NCBI GenBank assembly: GCA_015143295.1
Contig: CM026557.1
Span: 26,259,760-26,323,759 of the forward strand
Length of the DNA stretch: 64,000 nt
Direction: 5' to 3'
DNA from: Tetracentron sinense
Lineage: Eukaryota; Streptophyta; Magnoliopsida; Trochodendrales; Trochodendraceae
Both the position numbers and the translations under genes were made by a program. The notes beneath the pieces were generated by a model. It saw only the letters and a program-made list of their open reading frames with translations, was not told where the DNA came from and searched no databases. Shown here one piece after another: positions 58,208-64,000 of this stretch (its first letter is position 1; each line of letters opens with the position of its first letter).

Positions 58208-59049
58208 CAGGGGTGGAGCCAGGGGGCATCCCCCCCACCCAAAAAAAAGTTTCAAATTATTTCCTTATGTAGGTAGTGCTATATAGTGGGCCCCTCTTAA
58301 TTAAACCCCAACCCAAAATTCCCCAAGAAGAAAAGCCACTTTCCACTTGCACACTTGCTTATGCTTGGCTCACGTCCCCATTCATACTCAATTATATATT
58401 TTTTAAATTCTTTATTGCTTTTACAATATGGATTACGCATTTTCGCTTAGGGTTTTGGAAGATTAGTTTTTTTTTCTCTAAATTAATTCGTTGAAAATAA
58501 AATTTAATTATTTAATATCTTAGCTCTTTGCAATTCTAATTGTAGTTGTTTACTCTTTATTTTTAGGGTTTTGGAACATTAGTTTTTTTTTCTTCAAATT
58601 AATTCGTTGCAACTAAAATTTAATTATTTAATATCTTAGTTCTTTGCAATTCTTACTCTTTATTTTTTTTGTACTTACCAATTCAATAGACTTTAAATTG
58701 GGAAAATATTAAGAAAAAGGAAAAAAAAATCTCTCAGCGACTGGAACCAATAACTTATCTCACCAGAATCTTAGTCCCTCAGTAATCAGTGGCAATAGCT
58801 TTAGCAATATTTTGTTGTCTCATAGAAATCCTAAGTTCATGAAAGTAGGATTTATTCAAATTTAGGAGAGGATCCTTATTTTATTTGTGACTAGACCGTT
58901 ATTGGAATGCAACAATTAAAGAATTTTATGACTACGATGGACCCATTACTCAAATTTATTTTTCTTGGAGGCCGAATCTCCAAGTCCCATAGTTTTTCGA
59001 TATTTGTACTTTGGCCTCCCCAAGGAAAAATTCCTGGCTCCGGCCCCAT
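58208..59049. mobile_element. Inverted-repeat DNA element, hAT-like
   Basis: The left end CAGGGGTGGAGCCAGG and right end TCCTGGCTCCGGCCCCAT are inverted relatives. The 8-mers GTAACGGC and GTAAGGGG at the edges agree at six of eight bases. Inside is a ~116-bp tandem duplication (ggttttggaa.attagtttttttt...tttgcaattc, from 58451 and 58567). No transposase frame. Ends and superfamily are provisional. Confidence 0.5.
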
Positions 59050-59142
59050 GTAAGGGGTTCTTATTTTACATCTACAAAGGCACTCAAACATTTACATGCC
59101 CATTAGATTTCTCATAGCTAAGTAATGTGAGACTAAACCTTC

Positions 59143-61549
59143 TGTCGTGACCTAAAATCCTCCCTTAAAGTTATAGGAATTTGACTCGTGACTTATACTT
59201 CAAACCATCTTTCAAGAGCATTTAAAGAATGCTAAAAAATGGAGGTTAAAATTTTTCTTAATAACTCTTAATCGTATTCCAAAGACATCAACAGAACTGA
59301 ACATAATAAAAGTCTAATAAGGTAATTGAGACTAACAACCAAAAACATGAGTGGGCATCCCCACCTCAAAGTAAGTCTAATTCTATATATACAAGTCACT
59401 CCCTCACCAACTCTCAACAATAGTCTAGGTAAGATCACTTGTCAAGGCCTTTGTCTTCTCCCAGGTGTTCTTTCTCGACACTCTCTTCAATGTACTCTTC
59501 TTCTACCCATGGAGCTGGAGCACAAATGTCAAAAGGAGGATTTGCTGACAATAACAGTTCGGCTGAGCATGGAAGGCTCAGCGTATACTAACTACTAAAC
59601 AATGAAGTTAAAAAATGATAAGATGATTTCATAAGCAGTTCATACATAATTCAATTTCAGAAACATAATATTCCTCATTTCAAACATGTAGAACTCATAG
59701 CTTCGATATCCATATGCATACTTTTCAAAGCTATATACTTTACTTTTTTTCGAAAACCACATGCTTTTATCATTTTCTTCATGTCTTTTACTTTTACTTT
59801 TACTTTTCCATCTTTCATTCTTTTACTTAACTTAGCTGGGTTGATCATTTTTACTTGAGATCAGGTAGTTAGTGCTGGTGTTTGGTCTAACGTACACTAA
59901 CACCCTCCCAATCACATCCTTGATTATTCTTTTGCTTGAAATCAGACGAATAGTGTTGGTGCCTAGCTAACGTACACTAGCATCCTCCCAATAACATTAT
60001 TTTTACTTGGGATTAGATACTTAGTGCCGGTACTTGGTCAGACATACACTAATACCCTCCCAATAACATTTATTCCTTTGTTTTACTTGAGATCAGGTAA
60101 CTAGTGTCGGTACTTAGTCTGATGTACACTAGTACCCTCCCAATAGCATATTCTTCGTTTTACTTGAGATCAGATGACTGGTGCCGGTACCTGATCTGAT
60201 GTGCACTAACATCCTCCCAATAACATCATTTCTTTTCTTTCTTTCATCTTCCTTACTTACTTTTTGGATACCCGTACTTATAAAAAATTCAATCATGCAA
60301 TTCAAGTGCTCATATAACATTTGTGAGTGACATATAGGCAATACAACTTCAATAACATGACACATACATTTCAACTTCCATTTCATAATCTTAAACATGC
60401 TCTCATATAATTTTGACACATAATTCAGTCCCTTTAACATGCTTCACATTATCATCTTTTTCCATAATTCTTCATATGCGCATAAGTCAAGTAAGCTAAC
60501 TAGAGCAATTGCATCACATTCATTAGTTCTATCATTTCTTTCCATAAGGAAACACATCTAGGACATCTAGTAGAGATTATCTACCTCAAATCATCACAAT
60601 AAAGCTTTCATTTACATTTCTCATTTGGAGTTTACAATGATAGTCAATAACATAGGCAAATCTTCAACACATTGTAGGATTTACATACTTTCATCTCAAT
60701 TTAAGCTAAGGATCACAACTACACTATTTAGTAGAGACCTCACAAGACTGAATCCCTTCAGTCCAAAGCTTGAGAAAGAGTTGAGAAGGCTTGAAGGCCG
60801 AATTGTAAGCTTGAGAAGGAAGATCCAAGCTCTTCCTTGCTTCTCCAAGAGTTTTCTTTAGAAAACCTAGGGTTTTGCTCCCCTCTTTGCCAAATTTGGT
60901 TAGAAGGACTTAGAATATCATAAACCCTCGAATTAGGTGTCCTATTTATAATCCAAGGGTTTAAAACCCTAAAAATCTGTACTTAGCACAGTTTAAAAAA
61001 AAACTACTTTTGTGAACTTCGTTCGAACGAAGTTTGGGTTCGTTCGAAAAATGCAACCCATTTCAAACAGAAATGGCTGCTGAATCCATTTAACTACAAT
61101 TTTTCTGGCTTCGTTCGAACGGATGTCCATTCGTTCAAACGAAAGTCCAAAATCCCTTTTTTTTCCTGTTTTCCTCCCAACTTAGCTTCTTCTACTTAGG
61201 CTCATACCCATTTTAAACATCCTAAGACACATTTTAAGATTTAAACATTTGTCCAACAGCTTTATTAACCTTGAGCATGACACATACTTTAATATTGACC
61301 ATTTTACCCTTTTTTCGACACTTAGGACATTTTCTTTTTCCTTGACTATTTAAGCACGTAGAATACTTAGATTACCTACCCTTGGTATTTAACACTCCCT
61401 CACATGTGTGTATGCCCCTACTAAGGCTCCCATTAGCATTTTACCCTACACATTATACTTCGAAGGTTTTTGGCCTTTCCTAAGCTATGTAGAGCATTGT
61501 TCACATCACTATTCATGACACTACCAAGTTTTCCGGGGTTCTACATACA
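59143..61549 (-). repeat. Gypsy 3' LTR H2, 2407 bp
   Basis: On the minus strand it starts TGTATGTAGAACCCCGG at 61549, directly after a purine tract, and ends GGATTTTAGGTCACGACA at 59143. Same family as H1. A TATAAATA box is at 60950-60943, with TTCGTTCGAACGAA palindromes just upstream in transcript order (61146-61017) and a five-unit hairpin repeat downstream (60232-59846). It is the 3' LTR of an element running to the right. Confidence 0.75.
59846..60232 (-). repeat. Five-unit hairpin repeat in LTR H2
   Basis: The units start tttacttgagatcag (59849, 59931, 60001, 60081, 60157), period 70-82 bp. Arms within units pair and co-vary: unit 1 GTTAGTG with CACTAAC, and unit 4 ACTAGTG with CACTAGT. 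Confidence 0.75.
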
Positions 61550-61859
61550 TCCTCCCGCCCTTATAGAAATTTTGTCCTCGAAATTGGGATGACTCTTGGG
61601 TTTGTTATAATGGAAAAGCATACATCATTCAAAAGTGCTAAAACACACATAGTATATAATAAGGATTGATTTCACTGATTGAAAGAGATTACATCATAGG
61701 AAATCAAATTACAAAATGGAACCAACCCATCTCCTAATTAAATATCCAATCCCAGTTATATACCATAACCACAATGACAGTATAAACAAACTAACCCTAT
61801 CCTACTACCATCATTAAATCCAAATGAGATACACCAAACCATCATCTAAGGCAAATCAT
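61550..61859 (-). other. Purine tract and 3' untranslated part of H2 element
   Basis: The minus strand reads GGGCGGGAGGA just before the LTR, the polypurine tract. The aatttcgaggacaaaatttc stretch beside it parallels G1. The rest has no frame. Confidence 0.6.
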
Positions 61860-62424
61860 CCCTAGACTCATCTACACCTGCAGCAGTGTTGGGAACATCC
61901 ACAGTAGGCCACATCTGAGTGTGGAACTGGGCCAAATCCTCTCGAAGGTCTTGCACTGAAGTGCTCAATGCCTAGTAGGAGCCCCGCATCTCGTCGACAA
62001 AGGTGACATGTTGTGCCTAGTACAGCTGGTGATGAGCTCGGACCTCATCCGCAAAAGCATCCTAGCTCGATAGCATCTGAGCCATCTGAGAAGCCAAGAA
62101 CTCCATAGATGGAGCATCCTCAGCTGCAGGCTCATCCTCCATATCATCCCCATCCTCCGGGTCTCCCGCTGGCTATGCTGGTTGTGTGGTCCGCAAATGG
62201 GCACAACTTTTAGCCCATGAGACTTTCCTGATGTAGCCTTTCGAGTCCTTACAAGTATCGGAAAGAGAGAGAAGGATGTCATGAGATTTTAGGATTTGGC
62301 ATATCAAAATGGCAAAGGGGAGACTGTCTCACTGGTTAGACAACTTGCCGACCGAGACCATCCATTTGACTATCAAGGTACAAACACAAATGTTAGACAT
62401 GATGCCCAGAAAAGTCATTTAGAT
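61860..62424 (-). pseudogene. Env-like / plant transposon protein relic
   Basis: Read downward from 62424, broken across frames: S-V-G-K-L-S-N-Q, a stop, then D-S-L-P-F-A-I-L-I. This fits the G-K...L-P-F-P-x-L-I block of the 'putative plant transposon protein' family. An acidic linker (G-D-P-E-D-G-D-D-M-E-D-E) and a helical stretch with Q-M-A-Q, D-E-V-R and D-L-R-E-D-L follow. Several stops. The copia LTR at 62425 cuts its 5' side. It lies next to the H2 3' LTR, the position expected for an env-like ORF. Confidence 0.45.
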
Positions 62425-64000
62425 TGTTAGAACCTTATTAATTTGATTAATAAATGCTTCTACTTAATCTATTATGTATTCATTATGGGTAATTGACCAT
62501 GATTATGAGATGATCTATACGATATGAGATATCGATAAAGGTCCTTAGGATATATTGTAAGAAAGTTATGTGATTAGATCATCACAAGCAGATATATTTT
62601 TCCGGTTCCTTATACCTTATATAGTCACAGCTATGGGTGAAGTTGGGCACTTCACTTATATGGCTGCCAGAATGCTAAGATGTTCTCAATAGTTGAGATG
62701 TAGTTCTATCTCGAACTATTGTAATGGAGACTACACATCAGCATATGGGTGCTTAAATGTACACTGACTCATTACATTCAATGAGAGACCTCTTGCATAA
62801 ACATACTATCAGATAGTTGGTCTCTCATTCACATTGAACGGTTTCAATGATACTTAGATCTGATGAGTTCATCTATGACTGAGCACTGATCTGACTGTTT
62901 TGATTTCATAAACGCATTTTCTAATTTAGGGAATACAGTGACAGTTGGATAGTCAAAAAGTTGTTCGAGTCATGATGAATTTCAAATAAGAAATCCATGC
63001 TCATTAATTTGAGAGATTATCCAAGTTCCGGGTAAGACAGTTGATTAAATTCAAATTCTGTGCAAGTGATTTTGAAAACAAAATAAGTTTTGAAATATAC
63101 TTTTATTAAAATGTATTATACTTATAAGAGGATTTTCTCAAAATCTTTTTTATGAGAAATTTTTTCTCATGGCTTAATCATAAGTCTTTGAAACCCGGAT
63201 GATTTGCAATGGGCTATGGGTTAGATAATATGTCAATCTCGAAGGCCCATTAGGAATAATGTATTTGGAAGGATAAATCGAATTTAAAAGTTCATGTGGT
63301 GGGATCCGTAATGGTTAATGTTCATACACTGAGATTCAATTGCAACATGGATATCTCACTTCAGTTGCAGTTCCGATGTAATTCCCGTTTAGGGTCAATG
63401 AGATAACATTGGATAAGCCAGAGTAAGAATGTCCCAGAGCAATATGTGGAGGTGCTCACATAAGAAATACAAGCTCATTAATTGATTAAAAGTGAATCAA
63501 TTATTTAAGTGATTAAAAGTTAATCATTTAATTAAATAGATTAAAAGTTAATCTATGGTTTAAATTAATTGTTAATTTAAACATATGGATTATTTTAACA
63601 ATTATTTGATTAACATAATTAAAGGGGAAATGGGTTTGACCCATATCTATAAATCCATTAAAATGGACCTTTAATATGGGTTAAAGCCCATGGGTTTAAA
63701 CCCTAGGGTGGGGCGCCCACTTGAGGAATCCTAATTGAATTAGGATTTGTTTAATTGAATAATTGTTAAAATATAATTCCTTTAACTATGGAATTTAAAT
63801 CCAATGGTTGGATTGCATTAAGGATTAAGATGGAATTATAATTAGATTACAAAAGGGAGTTTTAACTCCCCAAAGTCCACGCTCCATAGAAGCTCACACC
63901 CCCCCTTGGTGTTGGTCTCCTAGTTTGACTAGGTTTCCTTCTTTGAGTTACGATGTTGACTTATCCCTTTTAATTAAGGAATCTTCTTATAATAGGGACT
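62425..64000 (+). repeat. Copia LTR E, runs off window
   Basis: Starts TGTTAGAACCTTATTAATTTG and resembles LTR D (tagacctt/ggttccttatacc, then ggtggggcgcccac near 63710). It contains runs of aaaagttaatc repeats (63490-63560). No PBS or end is reached by 64000, so it could be a 5', 3' or solo LTR. Confidence 0.6.

Overview
This window is repeat-rich nuclear DNA of a flowering plant with a large genome. It holds plant-type Ty1-copia and Ty3-gypsy retrotransposons (including a Sirevirus-like copia element with an env-like ORF), a plant L1-type LINE fragment, a Helitron with A/T target, and hAT-like elements with 8-bp target duplications. I see no host gene, tRNA, rRNA or CRISPR array. I cannot name the species. 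Nearly every long open frame is transposon protein, mostly broken, or a shadow.

Layout. 1-4570: 3' part of a Sirevirus-like copia element (RNase H tail, an internal promoter-like cassette, a broken env-like ORF, repeated polypurine tracts, 3' LTR). 4701-9648: solo gypsy-type LTR (H1) split by another solo LTR (6751-9220). 9649-10623: truncated Sirevirus-type LTR inside the integrase of a decayed minus-strand gypsy pol (10624-12865), followed by its PBS and 5' LTR (13113-19435). That LTR is split by a Tat-like LTR (which itself carries a Sirevirus-type solo LTR) and by a 648-bp hAT-like element. 19436-22267: another gypsy LTR with a LINE fragment in it, inserted in the 5' LTR of an old copia element 'C'. 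C resumes at 22268, continues through its PBS (23879), and after about 21 kb of insertions resumes at 45530 with pol remnants and its 3' LTR (48232-51986, split by a Helitron). The 21-kb block is a gypsy LTR 'Z' (TSD ATTGT on both sides) holding a copia LTR 'D', which holds the youngest element, a Tekay/Del-type gypsy 'G1' (27908-40584, TSD GATTG). 52607-64000: hAT MITE, a 49-bp minisatellite, a Tat-like solo LTR (TSD AAGTG), a copia gag relic, an inverted-repeat element, a second gypsy 3' LTR (H2) next to an env-like relic, and the start of a copia LTR running off the end.

Most interesting points. (1) G1 has a canonical 136-bp GT-AG intron at the gag/pol boundary: unspliced RNA gives Gag only, splicing fuses Gag to Pol in frame, and the 3' half of the same intron survives in the older gypsy copy at 12.9 kb. 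(2) Several LTR families carry palindromes just upstream of the TATA box and, downstream of it, tandem arrays whose units fold as hairpins with compensatory base changes. (3) A copy of the Sirevirus U3-type cassette (cgacgaatt motifs plus TATAAATA) sits ahead of the env-like ORF. (4) G1 has been rearranged: flank plus LTR is duplicated and the third LTR is a mosaic, matching exchange with a solo-LTR allele.
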